NCBI RefSeq assembly: GCF_002807685.1 | Contig: NZ_PEAX01000008.1 | Location: forward strand, 62,001-126,000 | Reading direction: 5' to 3' | DNA length: 64,000 bases | From: Neoalteromonas flava | GTDB taxonomy: Bacteria > Pseudomonadota > Gammaproteobacteria > Enterobacterales > Alteromonadaceae | Shown: piece after piece, positions 34,678-44,046 of the stretch | How the letters are laid out: each line of letters starts with the position of its first letter | How positions within the stretch are numbered: the first letter of the stretch is position 1 | The notes under the pieces: generated by a model | The model's database searches: none | Seen by the model: the letters and a program-made list of their open reading frames with translations, nothing else | What the model was told of the DNA's origin: nothing | Translations under genes and position numbers: made by a program

Positions 34678-36252
34678 TCAGCTAGATTTTTCTAATACAT
34701 GAAACTCGATCTGATCGCGACCATTCTGCTTCGCGACGTACAATTTCTTGTCCACCAACGACAATAATTCAGAAAGCGTCACGCCGCGGTAGCTAATGTT
34801 TGCTTGAGGTATGTATAGCACGCCAATACTGGTAGTTAAAATGTTAGCGATCGGCGAAGCCGGATGCGTAATAGCGAGTTCTCGAATGCTGTCTCGCAGC
34901 GCTTGGGCTCGAGCAGAGGCTACATCGGCGTTTTCTGCTTGCACGATAAGCGCAAATTCTTCACCGCCAACACGGGCGCATATTTCACCGGAACGGCGAG
35001 CAAAGTCCTGCAGTTTTTCTCCGACCGCTTGCAGTGCCTTATCCCCTTCGGGGTGACCGAGTGAATCGTTGAAAGTTTTAAAATAATCAAGGTCCATCGT
35101 AATTAAACAAAAGGGTTCATGCATTCGAACTGCATGTCGCCATGCCGCTGAAGCATGTTCATCAAAAGCGCGTCGATTCGCGATGCCCGTTAGACTATCG
35201 GTCATGGATAATGCCAGCAGTTGTTGCTGCTGATGTTTCACCAAGTCGATGGATTTGTTAAATGCTAAGCGCATGTGTTCGAGTTCGACAACCGGCATGG
35301 GTTGCGCTAATTGTGTAAGATCTTCTTTTTCCACCATGGCTTTGATTTGATTGGTATTGCGCCAGAGTGGCTTGATCAAGCGCCGGTCAATAGCCAGCAT
35401 CAGAATTGCAGGAACCAAAATTAGCAAAAGCAGCGTGAACACTTCGGACCAACCGAGCAATTCAGGTACGCTTAGAGGATCATGAGTAATGGTAACCAAC
35501 ATTATTGGTGTGCCTGCAAAATCGTCGAGCAAGCGTTTACGCTGCAATTGAAACCCTTCTACCAGCGCCGGCGTTTTTAAACTCACGACCCCATGGGTAG
35601 CGGGATCAGATAGTGAGGTCGAGGTAAATTCTAGTTGTAATCGGGTGATAGATTCTAACGCTGCTTCCTGCTCGTTGGTAATGGCTTGAACAAACATTAA
35701 GTAGCCTGCTGGATCTGCATCCTCATTGCTATTCGTTATGTACTGAATAGCAAACGCGGCAGGTCCGTGCTGGGTTGCTAACCAGCCGCTGTTTTGCCAA
35801 GCATCGCCTGGGGAAACGCCATTGCTAAATAGGCTTGAAAGTGCTGTCTCAAAAATAGTGTCGGCGTTAACTAACATTGCGTTATTTGGATCATAGCCTT
35901 GCGCGATCACGGGATTGAAGTCGCGATCAAAGATAACAATGGCGAGCAACTCAAAAGTATCAAACGTGCTGGAGAGGATATTGTCATCAACAAAGCTTTG
36001 ATTATCCTGCGGTGCTAGCACGTAATCATAGGTATCAGTCCAGTGCGCCCAATCGGTGACGATGGCTTGTAAGCCATCAAGACTTTTATCAAATCCCTTA
36101 TTTAAACTCTCCAGTTCACGCCTTTGGTGCTCTTCGATGGTGGCGATATCACTTGGGTACTCAATAAAGATTCGGTAGGAAACGAATACGGCAACGACGA
36201 GGGCGCTGTAGATCAATAGAAAATATAAAATGTAGCTACGAATCGAATACAA
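34678..36252 (-). CDS. CHASE4-type sensor diguanylate cyclase (GGDEF)
   Basis: 524-residue membrane sensor expected to make cyclic di-GMP. TM1 spans about residues 7-28. The periplasmic CHASE4-like domain contains IVTDWAHWTDTYDYV and IVIFDRDFNPV. TM2 lies near 270-290, followed by a HAMP-like linker and the GGDEF domain (about 350-520) with DSLTGIANRRAFDEH and the active-site motif GGEEF near 430. Five residues before it the inhibitory RxxD site reads RSGE, so product inhibition may be weak or absent. Single gene. Confidence 0.92.
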   Translation of the reverse strand: MYSIRSYILYFLLIYSALVVAVFVSYRIFIEYPSDIATIEEHQRRELESLNKGFDKSLDGLQAIVTDWAHWTDTYDYVLAPQDNQSFVDDNILSSTFDTFELLAIVIFDRDFNPVIAQGYDPNNAMLVNADTIFETALSSLFSNGVSPGDAWQNSGWLATQHGPAAFAIQYITNSNEDADPAGYLMFVQAITNEQEAALESITRLQLEFTSTSLSDPATHGVVSLKTPALVEGFQLQRKRLLDDFAGTPIMLVTITHDPLSVPELLGWSEVFTLLLLILVPAILMLAIDRRLIKPLWRNTNQIKAMVEKEDLTQLAQPMPVVELEHMRLAFNKSIDLVKHQQQQLLALSMTDSLTGIANRRAFDEHASAAWRHAVRMHEPFCLITMDLDYFKTFNDSLGHPEGDKALQAVGEKLQDFARRSGEICARVGGEEFALIVQAENADVASARAQALRDSIRELAITHPASPIANILTTSIGVLYIPQANISYRGVTLSELLSLVDKKLYVAKQNGRDQIEFHVLEKSS

Positions 36253-36471
36253 ATCGCAGGCTCATGCTGATACTTATATTGTTAAAAGCATAGTTTAAAA
36301 AACCAAGGAATGTACAGTTGCAATATGCGAATTGCTTAAATGTAAAAGCCTATGTACATGTTCGAGAAACATCGAGTGGGAACGGCCGTCAAGATTTTCT
36401 CAAGGTTTGCGCTTTGCAATCAAGTGATGGATAAATTAACCTCAGATTGGATTTTCGAACAGTAGGTATGC

Positions 36472-37032
36472 GTGATGGTGCGTTTCAATTTGCAAGACAT
36501 TGCCAGTTTCGTCGCAGTATTAGTGGCCGTTGTTGCGCTATATGTTGGCTGGGACCAATCCAGGATCATTCGCAACCAACAACATGCTGATGTATATCCC
36601 GTGGTCGAAATCAAAAGTCAGTTTGTCACCAAAACGTTGGACGATGGTAAACAATATCGCATGTTGCAGCTCGATTTACTCAATGCGGGTGTCGGTCCGG
36701 CTTTCATTGAATCGGCCAAGTGGAAAATTGGAGATAATACGATCAAGCATACGGCTGATCTGGCAAATGCGTTACCACAAAACTTATCACCCGCGGCAGA
36801 ATATCAAGGCTCGGTCTCTGGTTTCGTGTTGGCGCCAGGCAATAGCGAGAATGTCTGGCAGGTGGCCTTTCCTTTGGATGAACAAAGTAAAGCGTTGACG
36901 GATGTTTTTATGCAGGATTTCTGGGCCATGGATTTAGAGGTTTGTTATTGCTCATTATACGAACGCTGCTGGGTTAGCGATTACAATGCAGCTACGCCGC
37001 GCCCAAGAGAAGTTGCTGCTTGCAAAGGGTAA
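36472..37032 (+). CDS. Membrane-anchored protein of unknown function
   Basis: 186-residue protein with one N-terminal transmembrane segment (about 9-27, IASFVAVLVAVVALYVGWDQ) and a soluble domain of mixed strands (YPVVEIKSQFV, RMLQLDLLNAGVGPAFIESA, WQVAFPL). Four Cys lie in the C-terminal third (VCYCSLYERCW and one near the end). GTG at 36472 directly precedes ATG at 36475; either could be the start, with AGTAGG upstream. I recognise no family. Confidence 0.65.
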   Translation: MMVRFNLQDIASFVAVLVAVVALYVGWDQSRIIRNQQHADVYPVVEIKSQFVTKTLDDGKQYRMLQLDLLNAGVGPAFIESAKWKIGDNTIKHTADLANALPQNLSPAAEYQGSVSGFVLAPGNSENVWQVAFPLDEQSKALTDVFMQDFWAMDLEVCYCSLYERCWVSDYNAATPRPREVAACKG

Positions 37033-37118
37033 TGGTTAGCCTGTTGAATAAGGTTGCTCAATAAAGTCTGGCGCAGAAGAATGTGGCAGCACTTGTAGCC
37101 GGCACATTCGAATTCCGG

Positions 37119-37328
37119 TTAGACTTGCTTGGATGTAGTAAGCAGCCAGCGTCGCAATTTTGGATAAAGCTCAATGACCGTTGCTGCGCTCAGTATTGCT
37201 GCCCATGTCAGCATTGTCGCTGGGTCGCCAACATCGAACAACCATACCAACAAGCCGATAAATGCAAGGCTGATTAAGGCGGAAGCAAAAACGGCTAATC
37301 CTTTTACTCCGGCATTACTAAATTTCAC
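37119..37328 (-). CDS. 69-residue two-helix membrane protein, candidate immunity protein for peptide C
   Basis: Small membrane protein starting at a GTG (37328) with GAGGTGATAAC in front. Two hydrophobic helices (about 10-32 and 37-52, FASALISLAFIGLLVWLF and LTWAAILSAATVI) are followed by a basic tail (KLRRWLLTTSKQV). It starts 17 bases after the stop of the double-glycine peptide C on the same strand. The arrangement mirrors the peptide pair plus 54-residue membrane protein at 32.3 kb. The immunity role is inferred from context and size only. Confidence 0.65.
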   Translation of the reverse strand: MKFSNAGVKGLAVFASALISLAFIGLLVWLFDVGDPATMLTWAAILSAATVIELYPKLRRWLLTTSKQV

Positions 37329-37345
37329 GTTATCACCTCGCTTTG

Positions 37346-37651
37346 TTATTCATCAGTTGTTGCAGACTCGACCCACTCTTTTACTGCACCATTAGCTGCT
37401 GCGCCAGCGTAACCACCCACGGCATTAAAACCACTAGCACCGTATATAAAACCACCAACTGCGGACCCAGCGAATCCGCCAAGACTCATGCTACCAGAAA
37501 CACCTCCTGCAATGGAGTAGGTTGCCATTGCGCCAAGCGCGCCAGCGATTCCCATCCCGATATTTGCTAGAAAGGCACCGTTAACTTTATTTAAATCATC
37601 ATCGCTAAGTACCAGTAACTCTGAAGAGTGTAACTTAAAATCCATGTCCAT
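37346..37651 (-). CDS. Double-glycine-leader precursor peptide C (microcin/class II bacteriocin-like)
   Basis: 101-residue precursor. The ATG at 37651 was chosen because AAGGA lies eight bases upstream; a TTG two codons earlier is unlikely. The leader contains LSDDDLNKVNGA, a near-perfect match to the LSxxELxxIxG(G/A) leader pattern. The mature part (about 75 residues) starts FLANIGMGIAGALGAMAT, is very Gly/Ala/Ser-rich with many GxxxG spacings, has no Cys, and ends with an amphipathic acidic segment (VKEWVESATTDE). Together with the following membrane gene it looks like a self-contained toxin-immunity pair. Confidence 0.8.
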   Translation of the reverse strand: MDMDFKLHSSELLVLSDDDLNKVNGAFLANIGMGIAGALGAMATYSIAGGVSGSMSLGGFAGSAVGGFIYGASGFNAVGGYAGAAANGAVKEWVESATTDE

Positions 37652-38024
37652 AATCAATTTCCTTTTTTTGGGCGCACCTCCTTATTGAGGTCGTCCCAAT
37701 TATGCGTGAATACTCATCAACATCGACTGTACTTAAAGTCGGATTATTAAGCTTTAAAGCGAGCTATATGCTTCCCTTGTTCGCAAACTAACGCGATTGG
37801 CTGCAACCACATTAATACTGCGGATTTCGACGATTCCACCGTGGACGCATGGGAAGCGACGGGTTGTTTAAAAATAATTCAAAATTCGACTGTCACTAGG
37901 ATTTCTTTTCTGTTATCATTTCGCGCCCTTTTTATCGGGGTACGGTTAAAAATTGGCCGCAAGGTCCCGTTTTTAGCAGCTTTAGTGGCTCATATGAGTC
38001 GTAATTTAACAGCGGAGCACTAAC
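37652..38024. other. 373-base divergent region between peptide C and the spc operon
   Basis: Carries the spc promoter on the plus strand and the promoter of the peptide C unit on the minus strand. A short inverted repeat ACCTC/GAGGT lies about 37676-37691. The S10 operon (ending in rpsQ) that usually stands here is missing. The open frame at 37841-38023 overlaps the promoter and is not believed to be a gene. Confidence 0.6.
37867..37930 (+). promoter_or_regulatory. spc operon promoter
   Basis: -10 TATCAT (37914-37919), -35 CTGTCA (37890-37895) with an 18-base spacer, an AT-rich upstream stretch (37867-37886) like an UP element, and a GC-rich TTCGCGCCC just after the -10, as in growth-rate-controlled promoters. 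The GTTATCATTTCGCGCCC block and the AGCGGAGCACTAA ribosome-binding region before rplN resemble the E. coli spc promoter and leader as I remember them. Confidence 0.75.
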
Positions 38025-38393
38025 ATGATCCAAATGCAAACTAACCTGGATGTTGCCGACAACAGCGGCGCTCGCAGGGTTCAGTGTATTAAGGTTCTTG
38101 GTGGCTCGCATCGCCGTTATGCACATATCGGTGACATCATCAAAGTTACCGTCAAGGAAGCAATTCCTCGCGGTAAGGTAAAAAAAGGTGACGTACTGAA
38201 TGCAGTGGTGGTGCGTACGAGGAAAGGCGTTCGTCGTCCAGACGGTTCAACTATCCGTTTTGATAACAACGCAGCTGTCTTGTTGAACAACAACAAGCAA
38301 CCTATTGGTACGCGTATCTTTGGCCCGGTTACCCGTGAGCTTCGTGGCGATTCGTTCATGAAGATTATCTCACTGGCCCCAGAGGTACTATAA
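38025..38393 (+). CDS. rplN: 50S ribosomal protein L14
   Basis: 122 residues, full length. [19 protein letters not shown] and [20 protein letters not shown] are diagnostic. It binds 23S rRNA at the subunit interface. First gene of the spc operon, with its own promoter upstream and a GGAG ribosome-binding site. Confidence 0.98.
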   Translation: MIQMQTNLDVADNSGARRVQCIKVLGGSHRRYAHIGDIIKVTVKEAIPRGKVKKGDVLNAVVVRTRKGVRRPDGSTIRFDNNAAVLLNNNKQPIGTRIFGPVTRELRGDSFMKIISLAPEVL

Positions 38394-38405
38394 GGAGTCA
38401 CGATA

Positions 38406-38720
38406 ATGGCTAATAAAATTCGTCGTGATGATGAAGTAGTCGTATTGGCAGGTAAAGACAAGGGCAAGACTGGTAAAGTCAAAAAAGTCCTAACGTCTGA
38501 TAACCGTGTCATTGTAGAAGGTGTGAATGTGATCAAGAAACACCAAAAGCCAAACCCACAATTGGGCGAAGCTGGCGGTATTATTGAGAAAGAAGCATCA
38601 ATTCACGTTTCAAATGTAGCGATCGTTAACCCGGCAACGGGCAAAGCTGATCGTGTTGGTTTCCGTTTAGAAGGCGAGAAGAAAGTTCGTTTCTTCAAGT
38701 CTAACGGCGAACTCGTTTAA
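38406..38720 (+). CDS. rplX: 50S ribosomal protein L24
   Basis: 104 residues. The KOW motif ([21 protein letters not shown]) spans about residues 7-27, with [14 protein letters not shown] after it. Early assembly protein of the large subunit. It lies 12 bases after rplN with AAGGAG as ribosome-binding site. Confidence 0.98.
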   Translation: MANKIRRDDEVVVLAGKDKGKTGKVKKVLTSDNRVIVEGVNVIKKHQKPNPQLGEAGGIIEKEASIHVSNVAIVNPATGKADRVGFRLEGEKKVRFFKSNGELV

Positions 38721-38737
38721 TTTAATTGGAGAGTACG

Positions 38738-39277
38738 ATGGCGAAACTGCATGATTTCTATAAAGAAACAGTAGTAGCTGAACTTGCGAAGCAGTTCGGG
38801 TACAAAAGCGTCATGCAAGTCCCTCGGATTGAAAAAATCACTCTAAACATGGGTTTAGGTGAAGCTGTAGCTGACAAGAAGGTACTTGAGAATGCTCAAG
38901 CTGACATGACTGCAATTGCAGGTCAGAAGCCGATTGTTACTGTAGCACGCAAATCTGTCGCGGGTTTCAAAATCCGTGAAGGTTATCCGATTGGCTGTAA
39001 AGTAACCCTGCGCGGCGAGCGTATGTGGGAATTCCTTGAGCGTTTAATCTCAATTGCAATCCCACGTATCCGCGATTTTCGTGGTTTAAACCCGAAGTCG
39101 TTTGATGGCCGTGGAAACTATAGCATGGGCGTTCGTGAGCAAATTATCTTCCCTGAAATCGATTTCGATAAGGTTGATAAGATTCGCGGTATGGATATCA
39201 CTATCACTACCAGCGCGAACTCGAACGAAGAAGCGCACGCATTATTGTCTGCGTTTAACTTCCCGTTTAAAAAGTAA
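38738..39277 (+). CDS. rplE: 50S ribosomal protein L5
   Basis: 179 residues from the ATG at 38738 ([10 protein letters not shown]), the usual length; TTG at 38726 would add four residues and lacks support. Diagnostic [19 protein letters not shown] and [20 protein letters not shown]. It binds 5S rRNA and contacts tRNA. In E. coli, S8 represses the spc mRNA near this start; I did not verify an equivalent structure here. Confidence 0.98.
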   Translation: MAKLHDFYKETVVAELAKQFGYKSVMQVPRIEKITLNMGLGEAVADKKVLENAQADMTAIAGQKPIVTVARKSVAGFKIREGYPIGCKVTLRGERMWEFLERLISIAIPRIRDFRGLNPKSFDGRGNYSMGVREQIIFPEIDFDKVDKIRGMDITITTSANSNEEAHALLSAFNFPFKK

Positions 39278-39288
39278 GGTGTAGGGTT

Positions 39289-39594
39289 ATGGCAAAAGAA
39301 TCAATGAAAGCTCGCGAAGTGAAGCGTTCTAAGCTTGTTGCTAAGTACGCAGAAAAACGCGCAGCATTAAAAGCGATTATCAGCGATGTTAACGCCTCTG
39401 AAGAAGAGCGTTGGGATGCTGTTCTAAAGCTACAATCATTACCGCGTGATTCAAGTCGTGCACGTCAACAGAATCGTTGTCGTGTAACGGGTCGTCCACA
39501 CGGTTTCCTACGCAAATTTGGTCTGAGCCGTATCAAGCTTCGTGAAGCTGCGATGCGCGGTGAAGTCCCTGGCCTTAAGAAAGCCAGCTGGTAA
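39289..39594 (+). CDS. rpsN: 30S ribosomal protein S14
   Basis: 101 residues, the long zinc-free form: the C-terminal part [20 protein letters not shown] has only one Cys of the ribbon. [20 protein letters not shown] is at the N-terminus. Located between rplE and rpsH as in E. coli. Confidence 0.98.
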   Translation: MAKESMKAREVKRSKLVAKYAEKRAALKAIISDVNASEEERWDAVLKLQSLPRDSSRARQQNRCRVTGRPHGFLRKFGLSRIKLREAAMRGEVPGLKKASW

Positions 39595-39606
39595 GGAGTA
39601 GCTGAT

Positions 39607-39999
39607 ATGAGTATGCAAGATCCTATCGCGGATATGTTCACCCGCATCCGTAACGGCCAAATGGCGCAGAAAGTTGCTGTGACTATGCCTTCTTCAAAAC
39701 TTCGCACTTCTATTGCGAAAGTATTGAAAGACGAAGGTTATATCACTGACTTCGCGGTATCTGGTGACGTTAAGCCTACTTTAGAAGTAACACTTAAGTA
39801 CTTCGAAGGTAAGCAAGTAATCGACACAATTGAGCGTGTAAGTCGCCCTGGTCTACGCATCTATAAGAAAAAAGATGAGTTACCAAAAGTAATGGGTGGT
39901 TTAGGCGTTGCTATCGTGTCTACTTCTAAAGGTGTGATGACTGACCGTGCGGCGCGTAAAGCTGGCATGGGCGGTGAAATCATCGGTTATGTAGCGTAA
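39607..39999 (+). CDS. rpsH: 30S ribosomal protein S8
   Basis: 130 residues, full length. [18 protein letters not shown] at the N-terminus, [12 protein letters not shown] and the C-terminal [20 protein letters not shown] are typical. It binds 16S rRNA helix 21 and in E. coli is the translational repressor of the spc operon. AAGGAG lies upstream. Confidence 0.98.
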   Translation: MSMQDPIADMFTRIRNGQMAQKVAVTMPSSKLRTSIAKVLKDEGYITDFAVSGDVKPTLEVTLKYFEGKQVIDTIERVSRPGLRIYKKKDELPKVMGGLGVAIVSTSKGVMTDRAARKAGMGGEIIGYVA

Positions 40000-40012
40000 C
40001 GGGAGAAGTAGA

Positions 40013-40546
40013 ATGTCACGTATAGCTAAAGCTCCAGTCGACGTTGTATCAGGTGTAGAAGTATCTATCGCTGGTCAAGAAGTCACTGTTAAAGGTAAAA
40101 ACGGTACGCTAACTCGCGTATTCAACGATGCAGTAGAAGTTGTTCAAGAAGAACAGCAACTTAAAGCACTTCCTCGTGAAGGTGTTGCGAATGCATGGGC
40201 CCAAGCGGGTACTGCGCGTTCATTGTTGAATGCAATGGTTGTTGGTGTATCAGAAGGTTTTGAGAAAAAACTTCAGTTGTTAGGTGTTGGTTACCGTGCG
40301 CAAGCTCAAGGTAGCAAACTAAACCTTACACTAGGTTTCTCACACCCTGTTGTTTACGAAATGCCTGCTGGTATTTCGGTAGAAACTCCTAGCCAAACTG
40401 AAATCGTCGTCAAAGGCGCTGATAAGCAGGTGGTAGGACAGGTTGCAGCCAACATTCGCGGCTATCGTCCACCAGAGCCTTACAAAGGTAAAGGTGTTCG
40501 CTATGCAGACGAGAATGTTCTGCGTAAAGAAGCTAAGAAAAAGTAG
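40013..40546 (+). CDS. rplF: 50S ribosomal protein L6
   Basis: 177 residues. Two related domains: [17 protein letters not shown] in the first and [20 protein letters not shown] in the second, ending [14 protein letters not shown]. It sits at the base of the L7/L12 stalk. Follows rpsH after 13 bases with GGGAG as ribosome-binding site. Confidence 0.98.
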   Translation: MSRIAKAPVDVVSGVEVSIAGQEVTVKGKNGTLTRVFNDAVEVVQEEQQLKALPREGVANAWAQAGTARSLLNAMVVGVSEGFEKKLQLLGVGYRAQAQGSKLNLTLGFSHPVVYEMPAGISVETPSQTEIVVKGADKQVVGQVAANIRGYRPPEPYKGKGVRYADENVLRKEAKKK

Positions 40547-40558
40547 GTGGGTGATACG

Positions 40559-40912
40559 ATGGATAAGAAAACAGCTCGCTTACGTCGCGCAACTCGTGCA
40601 CGTAAGAAGATCAGTGAACTGGCCGCGCATCGCTTGGTAGTTAACCGCACACCTCGCCACATTTATGCTCAGTTAATCGCTCCAAACGGTTCTGAAGTAT
40701 TGGCGGCGGCTTCTACTGTTGAAGCAGATCTTAAGAAAGGTCTTAAATCAACAGGTAATGCAGAAGCAGCGGCGGCAGTCGGTAAAGCAATTGCTGAGCG
40801 CGCAATCGAAAAAGGCGTCAAAGACGTTGCTTTCGATCGTAGCGGATTTAAATACCACGGTCGTGTGAAAGCATTGGCTGACGCGGCTCGTGAAGCCGGT
40901 CTTCAGTTCTAG
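40559..40912 (+). CDS. rplR: 50S ribosomal protein L18
   Basis: 117 residues from the ATG at 40559 ([17 protein letters not shown]), the E. coli length. A GTG at 40547 would add four residues but lies in the ribosome-binding region. C-terminal [20 protein letters not shown] is diagnostic. Binds 5S rRNA. Confidence 0.98.
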   Translation: MDKKTARLRRATRARKKISELAAHRLVVNRTPRHIYAQLIAPNGSEVLAAASTVEADLKKGLKSTGNAEAAAAVGKAIAERAIEKGVKDVAFDRSGFKYHGRVKALADAAREAGLQF

Positions 40913-40921
40913 GAGATAACC

Positions 40922-41422
40922 ATGGCTAAACAAGAAGTTCAAAACGGTGAACTGTTAGAAAAGCTCATTGCCGTAAACCGTGTATCTAAAGTAGTTAAAG
41001 GTGGTCGCATCTTTAGTTTTACTGCTTTGACAGTGGTTGGTGATGGTAATGGCCGCGTAGGTTTCGGTTACGGTAAAGCACGTGAAGTGCCTGCTGCTAT
41101 CCAGAAAGCTATGGAAAAAGCACGTCGCAATCTTGTTGACGTTGACTTGAACGGTCACACTCTACAGCACCCTATTAAAGGTCGTCACTCTGGCTCTAAA
41201 GTTTACATGCAGCCTGCATCTGAAGGTACCGGTATCATTGCCGGTGGTGCGATGCGTGCAGTACTTGAAGTAGCTGGTGTACAGAACGTACTTTCAAAAT
41301 GTTACGGCTCAACTAACCCAATTAACGTTGTACGCGCAACAATCAATGCCTTGGTAGATATGAACTCTCCAGCGCAAGTTGCTGCTAAGCGTGGGTTATC
41401 CGTAGATGAAATTTTGGGGTAA
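40922..41422 (+). CDS. rpsE: 30S ribosomal protein S5
   Basis: 166 residues. Double-stranded RNA-binding-type N-terminus ([19 protein letters not shown]) with [20 protein letters not shown], then the C-terminal domain with [19 protein letters not shown]. Important for decoding fidelity. GGAG ribosome-binding site eight bases ahead. Confidence 0.98.
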   Translation: MAKQEVQNGELLEKLIAVNRVSKVVKGGRIFSFTALTVVGDGNGRVGFGYGKAREVPAAIQKAMEKARRNLVDVDLNGHTLQHPIKGRHSGSKVYMQPASEGTGIIAGGAMRAVLEVAGVQNVLSKCYGSTNPINVVRATINALVDMNSPAQVAAKRGLSVDEILG

Positions 41423-41428
41423 TTGAAA

Positions 41429-41608
41429 ATGGCAACTTTAAAAGTCAAACAAACGAAAAGTGCGATCGGTCGATTGCCAAAGCATAAAGCCACTTTGACT
41501 GGCTTAGGTCTTGGTAAGATTGGTCGTGTACGTGAGTTGGAAGATACCCCAGCCGTTCGTGGCATGATCAACCGTGTATATTACATGGTTGAGATCGTGG
41601 AGGAGTAA
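41429..41608 (+). CDS. rpmD: 50S ribosomal protein L30
   Basis: 59 residues from ATG 41429 ([15 protein letters not shown]), matching E. coli. The short ferredoxin-like fold is visible in [20 protein letters not shown]. Six bases after the rpsE stop, so translation is probably coupled. Confidence 0.97.
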   Translation: MATLKVKQTKSAIGRLPKHKATLTGLGLGKIGRVRELEDTPAVRGMINRVYYMVEIVEE

Positions 41609-41611
41609 AAG

Positions 41612-42046
41612 ATGCGTTTAAATACTCTTGCTCCTGCTCCAGGAGCGAAAAATTCGGGTAAGCGTTTGGGCCGTGGTATCGGTTCTGGTTTAGGTAAGAC
41701 TGGTGGCCGTGGTCACAAAGGTCAAAAGAGCCGCTCTGGTGGTTCAGTTAAGCCAGGATTCGAAGGCGGACAAATGCCAATCCAACGCCGTTTACCAAAG
41801 TTTGGTTTCACATCACGTGTAGGCTTGGTTTCTGACCAAGTGACACTATCTGAAATAGCTAAGGTAGAGGGTGACACTGTTTCTCTTGAAACTTTGAAAG
41901 CTGCAGGTCTGGTTAAGAAAGACATTCAGTTCGTTAAAGTTATGAAGAGCGGTGAAATCTCTCGTGCAGTAACGGTTAGCGGTGTAAAGGTTTCAAAAGG
42001 TGCGCGTGAAGCGATTGAAGCTGCCGGCGGTAAAGTAGAGGAATAA
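41612..42046 (+). CDS. rplO: 50S ribosomal protein L15
   Basis: 144 residues. The Gly/Lys/Arg-rich N-terminus ([20 protein letters not shown]) and [17 protein letters not shown] are typical. It organises 23S rRNA domains during late assembly. GGAGGAG lies at the end of rpmD. Confidence 0.98.
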   Translation: MRLNTLAPAPGAKNSGKRLGRGIGSGLGKTGGRGHKGQKSRSGGSVKPGFEGGQMPIQRRLPKFGFTSRVGLVSDQVTLSEIAKVEGDTVSLETLKAAGLVKKDIQFVKVMKSGEISRAVTVSGVKVSKGAREAIEAAGGKVEE

Positions 42047-42051
42047 GCTAG

Positions 42052-43371
42052 ATGGCTAAACCAGGATTGGATTCAGGCGCGAAAGGCGGTTTGAGCGAGC
42101 TTAAATCAAGATTGTTGTTCGTATTCGGTGCGATCGTTGTATTTAGGCTTGGTTCTTATGTGCCGATCCCTGGCATTGACCCAGCTGTGCTTGCTCAATT
42201 ATTTGAGCAGCAAAAAGGTACTATCGTAGAAATGTTTAACATGTTCTCCGGTGGTGCTCTAGAGCGTGCGTCAGTGCTAGCCCTGGGCATTATGCCTTAC
42301 ATCACAGCTTCCATTATTATGCAGCTATTGTCGGTGGTACACCCACCGATGATAGAGCTTAAGAAAGAAGGTGAGGCAGGGCGTCGTAAGATCAGTCAAT
42401 ATACCCGTTACTTAACGCTAGTATTGGCGACTTTCCAGTCAATTGGTATTGCGACCGGACTCCCCAACCTAATCCAGGGTTTGGTGATTGCCCCAGGCTT
42501 CGCGTTCTACTTTACAGCCGTAGTGAGTCTAGTGACAGGAACTATGTTCCTCATGTGGCTAGGTGAGCAAATTACTGAGCGAGGTATCGGTAACGGTATC
42601 TCTATTCTGATCTTTGCGGGCATTGTTGCCGGTCTACCTACAGCGTTGGGTCAGACAGCGGAACAAGCACGCCAAGGTGATATTAACTTATTGTTCTTGT
42701 TGTTGATTGGCGCGATTGTTATGGCTCTAACGTACCTAGTGGTATTTGTTGAGCGCGCACAACGTCGCATCGTAGTTAACTACGCTAAGCAACAAAAAGG
42801 CCGCAAGGTATTTGCTGCTCAAAGCACGCATTTACCGCTTAAAGTTAATATGGCTGGTGTTATCCCGCCAATCTTTGCATCGAGCATTATCTTGTTCCCA
42901 GGAACAATTGCTGGATGGTTTGGTCAGAATGAATCCACGGCATGGTTAGCCGACGTAGCTTTGTTGCTATCGCCAGGTCAACCGTTGTACGTGATGTTGT
43001 ATGCAGCAGCGATTATTTTCTTCTGTTATTTCTATACTGCGTTGGTATTTAACCCACGTGATACAGCTGATAACTTGAAAAAGTCGGGTGCGTTCATCCC
43101 GGGTATCCGCCCAGGTGAGCAAACTTCTCGCTACATCGACAAGGTAATGACTCGCCTCACATTAGCTGGTGCGCTCTACATAACCTTTATTTGTTTAGTG
43201 CCTGAATTCATGTTGATCGCTTGGAATGTTCCATTCTATTTCGGCGGTACTTCACTACTGATTATTGTAGTGGTCATCATGGACTTTATGGCGCAGGTGC
43301 AGACTCATTTGATGTCACATCAATATGATTCTGTTCTCAAGAAAGCCAATCTGAAGGGCATCGGTCGTTAA
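42052..43371 (+). CDS. secY: Preprotein translocase subunit SecY
   Basis: 439 residues with ten transmembrane helices, forming the inner-membrane protein-conducting channel with SecE and SecG. Recognisable are IPGIDP after TM1, the plug region [38 protein letters not shown], and the C-terminal TGLIDFM-like loop region [18 protein letters not shown]. Starts five bases after rplO and closes the spc part of the operon with rpmJ. Confidence 0.98.
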   Translation: MAKPGLDSGAKGGLSELKSRLLFVFGAIVVFRLGSYVPIPGIDPAVLAQLFEQQKGTIVEMFNMFSGGALERASVLALGIMPYITASIIMQLLSVVHPPMIELKKEGEAGRRKISQYTRYLTLVLATFQSIGIATGLPNLIQGLVIAPGFAFYFTAVVSLVTGTMFLMWLGEQITERGIGNGISILIFAGIVAGLPTALGQTAEQARQGDINLLFLLLIGAIVMALTYLVVFVERAQRRIVVNYAKQQKGRKVFAAQSTHLPLKVNMAGVIPPIFASSIILFPGTIAGWFGQNESTAWLADVALLLSPGQPLYVMLYAAAIIFFCYFYTALVFNPRDTADNLKKSGAFIPGIRPGEQTSRYIDKVMTRLTLAGALYITFICLVPEFMLIAWNVPFYFGGTSLLIIVVVIMDFMAQVQTHLMSHQYDSVLKKANLKGIGR

Positions 43372-43407
43372 GGCCGGCCTGACGATTGCGTACTACGGAG
43401 TGATGTA

Positions 43408-43521
43408 ATGAAAGTTCGTGCATCCGTTAAAAAGATGTGCCGTAACTGTAAAGTCATCAAGCGCAACGGTGTTGTGCGCGTGATTTGCAGTGAGCCAAAG
43501 CATAAGCAAAGGCAAGGCTAA
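43408..43521 (+). CDS. rpmJ: 50S ribosomal protein L36
   Basis: 37 residues, [19 protein letters not shown] then [13 protein letters not shown]. The zinc ribbon is intact (Cys11, Cys14, Cys27, His32), so this is the zinc-containing type. GGAG precedes the ATG at good spacing. Its position between secY and rpsM is standard. Confidence 0.97.
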   Translation: MKVRASVKKMCRNCKVIKRNGVVRVICSEPKHKQRQG

Positions 43522-43540
43522 TCAACGTTGCGTTCAATTT

Positions 43541-43577
43541 ACTTTGCGTGGCCTCGGCGATTGAAGCCACGCAAGTT
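43541..43577 (+). other. RNA hairpin between rpmJ and rpsM
   Basis: TTGCGTGGC (43544-43552) pairs perfectly with GCCACGCAA (43566-43574) around a 13-base loop, and can extend past a bulged T. There is no T-run after it. It may be an RNA-processing or pausing element separating the spc and alpha parts of the transcript. Confidence 0.5.
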
Positions 43578-43608
43578 GCATAGTAAATGAGCGTTTAAAT
43601 TGCAATTT

Positions 43609-43690
43609 GGTCGACGGGTAAGTATCCTATCGGGCTTTTTAGGTCGTCGACATTAATTTAGAGGAGTGCTGTTAATGGCCCGTATCGCTG
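43609..43690 (+). promoter_or_regulatory. Alpha operon leader pseudoknot (S4-binding, Alpha_RBS type)
   Basis: GTCGACG (43610-43616) pairs with CGTCGAC (43645-43651), and CCTA (43626-43629) with TAGG (43640-43643). The loop bases CGGGC (43631-43635) can pair with GCCCG just after the rpsM ATG (43678-43682). GTATCCT..CGGGCTTTT..AG and GGAGTGC match the E. coli alpha leader closely. Ribosomal protein S4 would bind it and repress rpsM-rpsK-rpsD-rplQ translation. Confidence 0.88.
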
Positions 43691-44031
43691 GCATTAACAT
43701 TCCGGAACACAAGCATGCTGTGATTGCAATCCAAGCAATCTTCGGCATCGGTGCTACTCGCGCAAAGACTATTTGTGCAGCAGCAGGTGTTGCAGAAACT
43801 ACCAAGATCAAAGATCTTGATGAAACAACTATTGATAAGCTGCGTGACGAAGTAGCGAAATTCACCGTTGAAGGTGATTTACGCCGTGAAGTCTCGATGA
43901 GCATCAAACGTTTGATGGACCTTGGTTGCTTCCGTGGCATTCGCCACCGTCGTAGCTTGCCTCTACGTGGACAGCGCACTAAAACTAATGCGCGTACTCG
44001 TAAGGGTCCTCGTAAACCTATTAAGAAGTAA
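43675..44031 (+). CDS. rpsM: 30S ribosomal protein S13
   Basis: 118 residues from the ATG at 43675 ([14 protein letters not shown]). An upstream in-frame start at 43666 would run through the ribosome-binding site GAGGAG. The basic C-terminus [17 protein letters not shown] is typical. First gene of the alpha set; its start codon is part of the regulatory pseudoknot. Confidence 0.98.
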   Translation: MARIAGINIPEHKHAVIAIQAIFGIGATRAKTICAAAGVAETTKIKDLDETTIDKLRDEVAKFTVEGDLRREVSMSIKRLMDLGCFRGIRHRRSLPLRGQRTKTNARTRKGPRKPIKK

Positions 44032-44046
44032 CGGGGAGAATAAGTT

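Noticed and set aside
37841-38023. 60-codon open frame just upstream of rplN
   Set aside because: It spans the spc promoter and leader, which match the E. coli arrangement; no protein similarity is apparent.
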